NCBI RefSeq assembly: GCF_003970795.1 | Contig: NZ_RWKW01000020.1 | Span: 1-64,000, forward strand | Direction: 5' to 3' | Source: Aquibium carbonis | GTDB taxonomy: Bacteria > Pseudomonadota > Alphaproteobacteria > Rhizobiales > Rhizobiaceae | Length of the DNA: 64,000 nucleotides | Part shown: in pieces, positions 47,668-55,719 of the stretch | Layout of the letters: each line of letters starts with the position of its first letter | Numbering within the stretch: position 1 is the stretch's first letter | The notes under the pieces: model-generated | Told to the model about the DNA's origin: nothing | The model's input: only the letters and a program-made list of their open reading frames with translations | Database searches by the model: none | Program-made: the position numbers and the translations under genes

Positions 47668-48444
47668 ATGGATCTGGAACTGAAGAACAAGGTGGTCGTG
47701 GTCACCGGCGGCTCGCGCGGCATCGGCTTTGCCTGCGCCGAGGCGTTTCTGCGCGAAGGCGCCCGCGTCGGCATCGTCTCGCGCAGCCCGGCCAACATGG
47801 AGGCGGCGAAAGCGAGGCTTCCGGGCCTCGTGGGCACGAGCGCCGATCTCGTCGATGCGGAGGCGGCCCTGCGCGCGATCGATGCGCTGGAGCGCGAACT
47901 CGGACCGATCGACGTCCTCGTCAACAGCGCCGGCGCGGCGCGGCGCACACCGCCCGACGAACTGTCCCCGGCCGCCTATCGCGCCGCGCTCGACGCGAAG
48001 TTCTTCAGCTACGTCAACGCGATCGACCCGGTGGTCAAGCGCATGGCCGAGCGCAAGACCGGCGTCATCGTCAACGTCGCCGGCAATGGCGGAAAGGTCG
48101 CCTCGCCGACGCACATCGCCGGAGGCGCCGCCAACGCCGCCCTGATGCTGATGACGGCCGGTCTCGCCAATGCCTATGCGTCGCGCGGCGTGCGGGTGGT
48201 CGCGGTCAATCCCGGCATCACCGAAACCGAACGCATGACGCAGGGGCTGGAAGCCGATGCGCGGCTGTCGGGCACCAGCGTCGAGGACGCCCGCGAGAAG
48301 GGCCGCGCCCGCATCCCGCTCGGACGCTTCGCCGCACCGGGGGAAGTCGCCGACGTGGTGGTATTCCTCGCCTCGGCGCGGGCGAGCTACGTCACCGGCG
48401 TTTCGATCAGCATGGACGGAGCCTCCAATCCGATCGTCGTCTAA
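47668..48444 (+). CDS. SDR family protein lacking the catalytic triad
   Basis: 258 aa. NAD(P) site VTGGSRGIG (13-20) and NSAG (86-89) are intact. The S-Y-K active site is replaced by Gly139, Gly152 and Asn156 with the correct spacing (S-x12-Y-x3-K). The C-terminus (GAPGEV..., YVTGVSISMDG) is standard. So the fold and cofactor binding are kept but ordinary proton relay is lost. It may act with a different chemistry or bind ligand only. A start codon 73 nt after the polymerase gene; not obviously part of that locus. Confidence 0.9.
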   Translation: MDLELKNKVVVVTGGSRGIGFACAEAFLREGARVGIVSRSPANMEAAKARLPGLVGTSADLVDAEAALRAIDALERELGPIDVLVNSAGAARRTPPDELSPAAYRAALDAKFFSYVNAIDPVVKRMAERKTGVIVNVAGNGGKVASPTHIAGGAANAALMLMTAGLANAYASRGVRVVAVNPGITETERMTQGLEADARLSGTSVEDAREKGRARIPLGRFAAPGEVADVVVFLASARASYVTGVSISMDGASNPIVV

Positions 48445-48484
48445 AGCGTGTCGCGTCCAATACGGTTGGGCGCGACCCGCTTTA
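48442..48484. repeat. Rhizobial-type palindromic repeat (GCGTGTCGC family)
   Basis: TAAAGCGTGTCGCGTCC pairs with GGGCGCGACCCGCTTTA with a single mismatch and a 9-nt loop. It begins inside the SDR stop codon. The AGCGTGTCGC core recurs inverted at 55430-55440 (AGCGACACGCTCTAA). Short palindromes of this wording are dispersed in Mesorhizobium-like genomes. It may end the SDR transcript. Confidence 0.6.
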
Positions 48485-48506
48485 GGGTCCGTCGACACGC
48501 GACAGA

Positions 48507-48536
48507 CCCGGAAGCGGCGGCGCCCCCGCTTCCGGG
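48507..48536. terminator. GC-rich hairpin
   Basis: CCCGGAAGCGG (48507-48517) and CCGCTTCCGGG (48526-48536) form a perfect 11-bp stem. Second stem-loop downstream of the SDR gene; no T-run. Confidence 0.4.
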
Positions 48537-48705
48537 CCATGGGGGACGCGATCCCGGGCCACATTTCTCGAATTTGGCTCTTGCACCTGAACCTTCGAGA
48601 ATATAGGGCTTCCCACGGTTCGGCGCGGAGCCCCGGCCCCGCGATCGACCGGAAGGTCGAGGGACGCAGTCTCCGCCGGCCGGAGTTCCTGGACGCTTCG
48701 AGCGA

Positions 48706-48808
<103 letters not shown>

Positions 48809-48935
48809 GCCATTCCAGACATCCTGCCGGTCAGCACCGTTTGCGTGCAACGCATCTCGCCTGCCTGTGCCGTCACGGCGGTGTCGTCACGGGGGCAGGA
48901 CCAAGCCCGCCCCCGATGTCGTCGCGAATACCCGC

Positions 48936-49874
48936 TCAGGCCCGGATGAAGGCCAGGAGATCCGGGTTGATGATTTCCGGATGCGTGGCGAAAAGCCCGT
49001 GCGAGAGGCCCGGATAGGTCTTCAGCGTCCCGTTCCTCAACAGCCTGATCGCCTTGTGCGCCGAATTCGCGATCGGCACGATCTGGTCGTCCTCGCCATG
49101 GATCAGGAGGACCGGCACCGTGATCGCCTCGAGGTCTTCGGTGAAGTCGGTTTCCGAGAAGGCCTTGATGCAGTCGTAGTGAGCCTTCGCGCCACCGGCC
49201 ATGCCCTGGCGCCACCAGTTGTCGATCATGCCCTCGCTGACCTTCGCGCCGTCGCGGTTGAAGCCGTAGAACGGGCCCGCCGGAATGTCGCGGAAGAACT
49301 GCGCCCGGTTGGCGATCAGGGCCGCGCGGAAACCGTCGAACACCTCGAGCGGAATGCCGTCGGGATTGGCTGCCGAGGCGACCATGACCGGCGGCACCGC
49401 CCCGATCAGGACGGCCCTGGCGACCCGGCCGGCCTCCGCGCGTGCCGCATAGCGCGCAACCTCGCCGCCGCCGGTGGAGTGGCCGATATGGACGGCGTTC
49501 CTCAGATCGAGCGCCCGGGCGAGGTCGGCCACGTCGGCCGCGTAGGTGTCCATGTCGTTGCCGGTGTCCGTCTGGTCCGACCGGCCGTGACCGCGCCGGT
49601 CATGGGCCACGACGCGATATCCCCGTTCCAGGAAGTACAGCATCTGATTGTCCCAGTCGTCGCCCGAGAGCGGCCAGCCATGGTGGAAGACGATGGGCTG
49701 GGCGTCCTTCGGCCCCCAGTCCTTGTAGAAGAGAGTGGTTCCGTCCGAGGTCTTGATCGTCGACATCGTCATGTCTCCTTGGTTTTGAGCGAAGGTCATG
49801 CGTGGCATCATCAACAGGGTGGCCGCCGCCGTCCCTGAGGAAATCAGTGTTCGCCGCGTGAGATCGAAGGTCAT
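48936..49874 (-). CDS. Tat-exported haloperoxidase-like alpha/beta hydrolase
   Basis: 312 aa. Twin-arginine signal peptide (DLTRRTLISSG, RR at 7-8; cleavage near MTFAQ). Body: oxyanion HHGWPLSGDDW, nucleophile Ser133 in GHSTGGGEV, Asp in HGEDDQIVP, His in LSHGLF. The cofactor-free chloroperoxidase/perhydrolase group has exactly these motifs, but members are usually cytosolic, so the Tat signal is unusual. AAAGGAAAGG precedes ATG 49874. 46 nt after the cyclase gene, likely same transcript. Confidence 0.88.
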   Translation of the reverse strand: MTFDLTRRTLISSGTAAATLLMMPRMTFAQNQGDMTMSTIKTSDGTTLFYKDWGPKDAQPIVFHHGWPLSGDDWDNQMLYFLERGYRVVAHDRRGHGRSDQTDTGNDMDTYAADVADLARALDLRNAVHIGHSTGGGEVARYAARAEAGRVARAVLIGAVPPVMVASAANPDGIPLEVFDGFRAALIANRAQFFRDIPAGPFYGFNRDGAKVSEGMIDNWWRQGMAGGAKAHYDCIKAFSETDFTEDLEAITVPVLLIHGEDDQIVPIANSAHKAIRLLRNGTLKTYPGLSHGLFATHPEIINPDLLAFIRA

Positions 49875-49920
49875 TGCCTTTCCTTTCGGTTCCCTGTCCC
49901 TGGATGAGCGGACCGGGTGG

Positions 49921-51114
49921 TCAGCACCTGTAGATCTTCTGTTTCCCCTCGAATCCCTTGAACTCGACTTCCGCGGCGACCCTCGGCATCGTGCAAAGAT
50001 ACTCCGCGACGGTGCCCGACGCGACGTGCTTGAGGGAAAGGTCGGACGCCGCCGCCAGCAGCCGCGCCGCATAGTTGACCGGCCGGCCGATGGCAGTGAA
50101 GTCGAGCCGGTTCGCACCGCCGATGTTGCCGTAGTGGAACCGTCCCGCATGCAGCGCCCAGCGGAAGGCGACGTCCCTGCCGACCGGTGCGCGGGCAAGC
50201 CTTTCCTCGCCTTCCATGATGGTCTGCCGCGCCGACCGCACGGCGTCGTCGATCAGGCGGCTGCCGCCATAGGGAAAGATGGCGAAGAAGCCGTCGCCGA
50301 GGAACTTGAGGATTTCCCCGCCATTGGCTTCCACCAGGGGCACGACGACGTCGAAGGCGTCGTTGAGCGTCTCCACCATCTGCTCCCCGGTCAGCTGGTT
50401 CGACAGTTCGGTGAAGCCGATCAGGTCGGCGAACAGGATCGCGGCGGCAATTTCCTCGCCATCGCCGCGACGGATGCGGCCTTGCAGGATCTGGTTGCCG
50501 CTGCCGCGCCCGACATAGGTCGAGATGATGCAGGCCGCGTTCATTCTGAGCAGGTACGCCTCGACCACCCGCGCCAGCGGCTGGCGCACCCGTTCGAGGG
50601 CGGCGAGCTGGTCTCCGGTGAACCCCGCCGCATGCCGCGTCGCGAACGTGGCCGCATGCGTCTCGCCCGTCGTGAAGATCAGCGGCTGCGCGAGGTAGTC
50701 GGTGAAACCCTCCTCGCGAAGGTCGGCCAGGATGGTGAACTCGGTCAGCGACGCCGGGCTGGTCAGCATTCGCCGGACCGAGGTCTGGCGCGAGGTGACC
50801 AGGGGAAGCGGGTTCTCGAGATGCTGGTCCGGCGAGAACAGGCTGATGGGACCTTCCTGCATCGTCACCCCCTCGGCGCTGGTCCACAGGAAGCGGCGGG
50901 CGGCGACATTGGGATGCAGCGTGTTGATGAAGAGGCCGACGCGGTCGAGCGGAACCCCTGCCGCGAGCAGTCGTCGGCACACTTCCTCGACGAAGGAACG
51001 GGCATCGGTGCTCGACCGCGCGCCGTCGACCAGCCAGGCGACGAGGACATAGATCTGCCGGTGATCGACGCCGGGCCGCTCGGCGACGGGATCGAATTTG
51101 GGTGTGACAAGCAT
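49921..51114 (-). CDS. Class III adenylate cyclase (soluble, N-terminal GAF-like domain)
   Basis: 397 aa. The first ~190 residues form a sensor-like region without TM helices. Cyclase catalytic residues: Asp230 in FADLIGFT, Lys270 before FLGDG and Asp274 for metal and adenine selection, and N/R in PVNYAARL. The G-D of the usual IGDPVN reads IGRPVN. Makes cAMP in the cytosol. Upstream of the Tat hydrolase gene. Confidence 0.9.
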   Translation of the reverse strand: MLVTPKFDPVAERPGVDHRQIYVLVAWLVDGARSSTDARSFVEEVCRRLLAAGVPLDRVGLFINTLHPNVAARRFLWTSAEGVTMQEGPISLFSPDQHLENPLPLVTSRQTSVRRMLTSPASLTEFTILADLREEGFTDYLAQPLIFTTGETHAATFATRHAAGFTGDQLAALERVRQPLARVVEAYLLRMNAACIISTYVGRGSGNQILQGRIRRGDGEEIAAAILFADLIGFTELSNQLTGEQMVETLNDAFDVVVPLVEANGGEILKFLGDGFFAIFPYGGSRLIDDAVRSARQTIMEGEERLARAPVGRDVAFRWALHAGRFHYGNIGGANRLDFTAIGRPVNYAARLLAAASDLSLKHVASGTVAEYLCTMPRVAAEVEFKGFEGKQKIYRC

Positions 51115-51332
51115 GATCTGACTCTCTGGTTCTACTGGTTCATGATCCGGGTTGCCCGGCTCGGGAGCCGGTGCCGTTTTCTTGCGGGAAGCGACCCCGG
51201 CCCAGGCCAGGGCCAGCCGCTTCCGCCTTCCCGGGCGACCCTGCGCGTGAAGGCCTTCCTCGTCTCCCGGCCCGCGGGAGGGGACAGGCGTCGCCGAAGA
51301 CGCCGCCTGTTAGCCTGCTGCGGCACCCGGCA

Positions 51333-52127
51333 TCAGCGCGCGGCTTGGGCCGAGCCCTGCGCCGCGCGGTGGATCACATCGGCGACCAGCTTCGGCTGCG
51401 TCATGAACACCGCGTGGCTGGCCGGGACTTCGGTGATCTCGGCGCCGATGCGCTCGGCCATGGCGCGCAGCATGCGCTGGTCGAAAGCCTTGTCCTCGGT
51501 GGCGATGACGGCCCAGCTGGGCTTGGTGCGCCAGGCCGCATGTTCCAGCCGGGTGGCGAAGACGGACATGTCGATCGGCACCTGCGAAACCCGCATGAAG
51601 GCCGCGTCCGCGTCGCTGGTGTCGTTAGCGAAGCCGATCTTGAACTTGTCGAGGTTGATGAACCCGAAGCCGTCGGCTCCCACGTCGATGACGAATTCCG
51701 GCGGCGTCTGGAAACCCTCGTACTGCTGCGACGTCGTCTCGCCGGCGTCGGGCGAGAGGGCCGACACGTAGACGAGGCCCTCGACCTTGGGGTGGACGCC
51801 CGCCTCCGTGATGACGGTCCCGCCCCATGAATGGCCGACGAGGATGGTCGGACCGTCCTGGCGGTCGAGGATGCGCGTCGTCGCCGCGACGTCCTCGGCA
51901 AGCGAGGTCAGCGGGTTCTGGACGATGGAGACGCGATACCCGCGAGCGGTCAGCTCGTCGTAGACCCCGCGCCAGCCCGACCCGTCGGCGAAGGCGCCGT
52001 GCACCAGCACGACGTTGCGCACTGCCTGATCGTCGGCGATCCGGTCTGCGGCCGGCGCGCTGGTGACCGCAGCGAGGCCCGCAATCGCGGCCGTCGCCAT
52101 CAAGAAGCTTCCCATCCTGGCACTCAT
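51333..52127 (-). CDS. Secreted alpha/beta hydrolase
   Basis: 264 aa. Signal peptide 1 to about 27 (FLMATAAIAGLAAVTSAPAA). Oxyanion VLVHGAFADGSGW, nucleophile GHSWGGTV, His near PASHAVFM. Of the esterase group related to EstC/pyrethroid-type hydrolases found next to MarR regulators. Divergent from the OhrR-like gene and sharing its operators, so probably induced when that repressor is oxidised or ligand-bound. Confidence 0.88.
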   Translation of the reverse strand: MSARMGSFLMATAAIAGLAAVTSAPAADRIADDQAVRNVVLVHGAFADGSGWRGVYDELTARGYRVSIVQNPLTSLAEDVAATTRILDRQDGPTILVGHSWGGTVITEAGVHPKVEGLVYVSALSPDAGETTSQQYEGFQTPPEFVIDVGADGFGFINLDKFKIGFANDTSDADAAFMRVSQVPIDMSVFATRLEHAAWRTKPSWAVIATEDKAFDQRMLRAMAERIGAEITEVPASHAVFMTQPKLVADVIHRAAQGSAQAAR

Positions 52128-52150
52128 GGTGTGGTCCTTTCTTTGTTCTT

Positions 52151-52225
52151 GCGATAACTGTTATCGCGACAATCCCCATATAGGCCTGGACAATGAGCTT
52201 GTCCAGCATAATTTTTATCGCGATA
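52151..52225. promoter_or_regulatory. Operators of the OhrR-like regulator
   Basis: GCGATAAC-T-GTTATCGC (52151-52167), a perfect palindrome, and TATCGCGATA (52216-52225) share the TATCGC half-site. Between them is CTGGACAA-TGAGC-TTGTCCAG (52186-52206), an unrelated perfect palindrome. TTGTCC (52199-52204) with GATATT 17 bp on is a candidate regulator promoter whose -10 is covered by the second site. Confidence 0.65.
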
Positions 52226-52271
52226 TTCTTTTTCGAGCGGATCTGCTAAGAGAGCCTCAAGGGAGACACCG

Positions 52272-52742
52272 ATGACGAACGACGAAACGAACGAGCCCCT
52301 ACCGCTGGACGACCAGCTCTGCTACGCCATCTACTCGGCCGGCATGGCGATCCAGCGCGTCTACAAGCCCCTGCTGGACGATCTCGGGCTGACCTATCCC
52401 CAGTATCTCGTCCTCAACGTGCTCTGGCGTCAGGACGAACTCACCGTGGGCGGCATCGCCGAGAGACTGGCGCTGGAGTCGAGCACCCTCACCCCTTTGC
52501 TCAAGCGCCTCGAAGCGGCTGGCTTCCTGCGACGGACACGAAACCCCCTGAATGAACGCCAGGTGGTCGTCGCGCTGACCGATCAGGGTCGGGCCCTCCG
52601 GTCACGGGCCGGCTGCCTGGCCGACGCGCTGCTCGCCGCTTCAGGCCAAAGCGCGACCCGACTCAACGACCTCAATCGCGAGGTGCGCGATCTGCGCGAC
52701 GCGATCTATGCCGGCATCGGCGACTGGGGCGGCGCGGCCTGA
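52272..52742 (+). CDS. MarR-family redox regulator (OhrR-like)
   Basis: 156 aa winged helix. The N-terminal LDDQLCYAIYSAGMA matches OhrR, with reactive Cys17; a second Cys in SRAGCLAD could form the disulfide of two-Cys OhrR. Winged helix: LTVGGIAERLALESSTLTPLLKRLE split. It represses until organic peroxide or hypochlorite oxidises the Cys. GGGAGA precedes the ATG. The target is likely the divergent hydrolase; no ohr gene is present. Confidence 0.9.
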   Translation: MTNDETNEPLPLDDQLCYAIYSAGMAIQRVYKPLLDDLGLTYPQYLVLNVLWRQDELTVGGIAERLALESSTLTPLLKRLEAAGFLRRTRNPLNERQVVVALTDQGRALRSRAGCLADALLAASGQSATRLNDLNREVRDLRDAIYAGIGDWGGAA

Positions 52743-53163
52743 CGGCCGTCGCCATCCGGCGCAGCGCGGCGGTCCCGCCGCCTGCCCCCCGCCGCGGGGA
52801 TCAACGCCAGAGCCGCCCGGTGCGGCCGCACGGCCGCGGGCCTGAGCGCCTCTGGATCCCGTCGTCGTGCTCGGGCTCACCTGATCGGACTTCATCCGGG
52901 GACCGCTTCCGCGGTGCCGGAGGCAGGCAAGACCGGTCCTGTTCGATGGGTGAAGAGTACCGTGCGGAACGCCCGAAGCCGGTCGAACGCCGCAAGTGGT
53001 TTTATATCAAAAGGTTAGGCATGGCATACGGCCTGAGCCGACCATCAGCCGAGCGCGCGGGCGGCGAACCCGGCGCGCCGATGGCGGCCTAACTGGATTT
53101 TTACCGCCGGAGGCCATAGTATAGGAGATGCGTGTGGCGTTCGAGCATGGGAGATGGCAAGTG
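52743..53163. other. Intergenic region, no recognised gene
   Basis: 421 bp. A short GCGGCG/CGCCGC hairpin at 52766-52781 may end the regulator transcript. A 48-codon frame from ATG 52946 to 53092 has no ribosome-binding sequence and no family resemblance; I do not call it. The 3' part includes the promoter of the next gene. Confidence 0.35.
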
Positions 53164-53772
53164 ATGCGGGGTCGCTTGGCCAGACACGGGATGAGCCTGC
53201 TCGGCGCGTTGACAGTCCTGTTCTGGCTGTCCCCCGACGCCTTTGCCGGCAACGAACGCAGCCGCAATTCGGTTCTTCTGTTCGGCGGGCCGATGATGCA
53301 GGGACATTTCCCCGGCGACGCCATCATTCCTTTCGGCAGTCGCTTCGACAGGCGCATGATCCTCGGCGCGGCGCTCCAGCACGATTTCGTCCGTTTCGAA
53401 AACGGCGTGAGCTTTGGCACGGAAGCCGGCGTGGCGGCCCGGGTGGGTCCCGACGTCAGCGGCGAGGTGTGGGGAGGCGTTTCGGCCACGCATGTCGGGC
53501 CGACCATTGGCCCCATCACCATCTCGCCCTCGCTGGTGGTCGGCCTCTCCGCGGTCAACAAGGCGGTGGGGATCGAAAGTCGGCGCAGGGGCGCGAAAGG
53601 CGATGCCCGGCTCCTGTTCTACCTCGGCCCCGAACTGCAATTCCGCTCCTCGGCGCTGCCGGGCGTCGCGTTGGTGTACCGCATTCACCATCGATCCGGC
53701 GCATGGCACACGCTGGGCAACATGCGCGACGCGACCAATTCGAACGTGATCGGTCTGAAGATCGACTTCTGA
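53164..53772 (+). CDS. Outer-membrane beta-barrel protein, PagL-like (lipid A 3-O-deacylase family)
   Basis: 202 aa. Signal peptide 1 to about 28 (WLSPDAFA). The rest is a small 8-strand-type barrel; the C-terminal VYRIHHRSGAWHTLGNMRDATNSNVIGLKIDF is split by a motif RIHHRSG that resembles the His-x-Ser active site of acyloxyacyl hydrolase/PagL, and it ends in a terminal Phe. GGGAG lies about 9 nt before ATG 53164. If active it would trim lipid A. Low sequence similarity to model enzymes makes the enzymatic call tentative. Confidence 0.65.
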   Translation: MRGRLARHGMSLLGALTVLFWLSPDAFAGNERSRNSVLLFGGPMMQGHFPGDAIIPFGSRFDRRMILGAALQHDFVRFENGVSFGTEAGVAARVGPDVSGEVWGGVSATHVGPTIGPITISPSLVVGLSAVNKAVGIESRRRGAKGDARLLFYLGPELQFRSSALPGVALVYRIHHRSGAWHTLGNMRDATNSNVIGLKIDF

Positions 53773-53920
53773 CGCAACCGTTCCAGGGCCATCGCGACCG
53801 CTTGACGACCAACCCGAAATCGCCGACTGACCGGGACCGCCAACCGCCCTGCCCCAGCCCCGTCACGAGGCCCCGGGCACACACAGCGCTTCCGGCAAGT
53901 CGCCGGCGTGAGGGAGCCCG

Positions 53921-54370
53921 ATGCAGACCGTCTTCATCCTCAACGGACCAAACCTGAACCTCCTCGGCAAGCGACAGCCCGAGATCTACGGCCGCGAGAC
54001 CCTCGCCGACGTGGAGGCGGGCTGCCGCGCGCTGGCGGGCGAACTCGGCTTCGACATCCGGTTCGCCCAGTCCAATGCCGAGCACCAGATCATCGACTGG
54101 ATCCATGAAGCCCGCGAGGCGGCGGCCGGCATCATCATCAATCCCGGCGCCTTCACCCACACGTCCGTGGCCATTCTCGATGCCCTCAACGCCTTCGAAG
54201 GGCCGGTGCTCGAGGTGCACATCTCGAACGTGCACAAGCGGGAGAGCTTCCGCCATCATTCCTATGTGTCGCTGCGGGCCGACGGCGTGATCGCCGGCTT
54301 CGGGGTCGAGGGCTACGTTCTGGCGACGCGGCGCATGGCGACGCTGATCCTCGAGGGCCGATCTGCATAG
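53921..54370 (+). CDS. aroQ: 3-dehydroquinate dehydratase, type II
   Basis: 149 aa. Opens [21 protein letters not shown] with catalytic Tyr23 and Arg18; His80 in NPGAFTHTS; general acid His100 in LEVHISN; Arg111 in ESFRHHS. Dodecameric cytosolic enzyme of the shikimate pathway. Here it is not followed by accB, its common neighbour; a Crp-type regulator gene follows instead. Confidence 0.96.
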   Translation: MQTVFILNGPNLNLLGKRQPEIYGRETLADVEAGCRALAGELGFDIRFAQSNAEHQIIDWIHEAREAAAGIIINPGAFTHTSVAILDALNAFEGPVLEVHISNVHKRESFRHHSYVSLRADGVIAGFGVEGYVLATRRMATLILEGRSA

Positions 54371-54449
54371 ACGGAACGGAACCCGGACGCATTTCGGGGG
54401 TTGCTGGCAAGCCGACGCAAACTTGGCCCAACAACCTCCTGCGACGGTC

Positions 54450-54476
54450 GCGCCGTTGCGCGTGTCGCAACGGCGC
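54450..54476 (+). terminator. Terminator after aroQ
   Basis: GCGCCGTTGCG (54450-54460) and CGCAACGGCGC (54466-54476) make an 11-bp stem with a 5-nt loop, followed by GTTCTTTG. Reasonable intrinsic terminator. Confidence 0.55.
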
Positions 54477-54580
54477 GTTCTTTGCCGCTGCTGGCGGCCG
54501 GCGATGCCGTGCGATACCCGTGGAACCAGATGGCGTCTCATCCATTGGATGGATACGTTCAATGGCGCGGGGGCCCAGAC

Positions 54581-55426
54581 ATGTCATCGATCACACAAGC
54601 CGGCCTGAAGACGGAAAACGCCTCCGGGTCGCGCATCCTGCTTCTCGACCCCGCGCCTCCCAGCGGAAACGGCGCGGCCGGCGCCTCCACCGACACACAC
54701 CGCTTCGACGCGCAGCCCCTGATTGCATCGCTGGAACGGCGCGACGCCCTTTCCGACGAGGAGCGGCAGGCGCTCCGTGACCTTCCCTGGCGCCTGAAGC
54801 GCTATGGCGACAGCGAGGAAATCGTCGCCGAGGCGTCCCGTCCGACCGAGAGCTGCCTTCTCGTCGACGGCATCGCGGCGCGCAGCCGCCATCTCGCCAA
54901 CGGCAACCGCCAGTTGACCGCACTGCATGTCTCGGGTGACTTCGTCGACATGCACGGCTTCTTCCTGAAGGTGATGGATCACGCCGTGGTGGCGCTGACG
55001 CCCGTCACGGTCGCCTTCGTGCCCCATCGCGACGTGCAGCGTCTCGCGACGGAGATGCCGCATCTCGGACGCATGCTGTTCATGATGGTCGCCATCGACG
55101 CCGCCATCCAGCGCAACTGGATCGCGTGCATGGGACGCATGGAGCCGATCCGCCATCTCGCCTACATGGTGTGCGAGGTCTACAAGCGGCTGGAGATCGT
55201 CGGCCGTGTCGAGAACGGCTCGTTCGACTTTCCGCTCACCCAGGCCGAAATCGCCGATCTGGTCGGACTTTCCATCGTCCACACCAACCGGACGCTGCAG
55301 GATCTGCGCGCCACCGGGTTCACGACCTGGAAAGGCAACCGGATCGTGATCCACGACTGGGACGGCCTGGCCAAACTCGCCGATTTCGACCCCACCTACC
55401 TCAACCTGTTCCACCACCCGCGCTAA
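54581..55426 (+). CDS. Crp/Fnr family transcriptional regulator
   Basis: 281 aa. A cNMP-binding beta-roll (about 60-175; GDFVDMHGFFLKVMDHAV) is followed by the dimer helix and an HTH_Crp winged helix: PLTQAEIADLVGLSIVHTNRTL at about 225-247. The phosphate-binding RGE..R-S of true CRP is not present, so cAMP binding is doubtful. N-terminal ~45 residues look disordered. It precedes the TPR-barrel/FecR/cyclase cluster and may control it. Confidence 0.85.
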   Translation: MSSITQAGLKTENASGSRILLLDPAPPSGNGAAGASTDTHRFDAQPLIASLERRDALSDEERQALRDLPWRLKRYGDSEEIVAEASRPTESCLLVDGIAARSRHLANGNRQLTALHVSGDFVDMHGFFLKVMDHAVVALTPVTVAFVPHRDVQRLATEMPHLGRMLFMMVAIDAAIQRNWIACMGRMEPIRHLAYMVCEVYKRLEIVGRVENGSFDFPLTQAEIADLVGLSIVHTNRTLQDLRATGFTTWKGNRIVIHDWDGLAKLADFDPTYLNLFHHPR

Positions 55427-55450
55427 AGCGACACGCTCTAAGACTTCAAA

Positions 55451-55494
55451 CGGCCGGTTCGATCCGATGCGAGGGCACCGGATCGAACCGGCCG
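55451..55494 (+). terminator. Strong hairpin after the Crp-type regulator
   Basis: CGGCCGGTTCGATCCG (55451-55466) and CGGATCGAACCGGCCG (55479-55494) form a perfect 16-bp stem with a 12-nt loop. No T-run. It separates the regulator from the downstream cluster. Confidence 0.55.
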
Positions 55495-55719
55495 AACGCC
55501 AAGAAGTATATTTGCTTGTTCTTGCGCAATGTCCGGTAATGACAACTTTAGGCAACAAGAACAGCTCTGCCTCTGAATTAGGCGGAGAAGTGTCTCCGAA
55601 ACGACACAGCCTGCGAGCGGGCGTTCAGGCTGGCGTTTGTTGCAATCAGCATCTCGTTGACACCCCCGGAGGTTTGACGCAACGTCAGCCGAATTGAACG
55701 CCGGCTTCCGGGGGAATTC

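Noticed and set aside
52946-53092. 48-codon frame in the gap after the OhrR-like gene
   Set aside because: No ribosome-binding sequence, no recognisable protein features, GC-rich by-chance frame.
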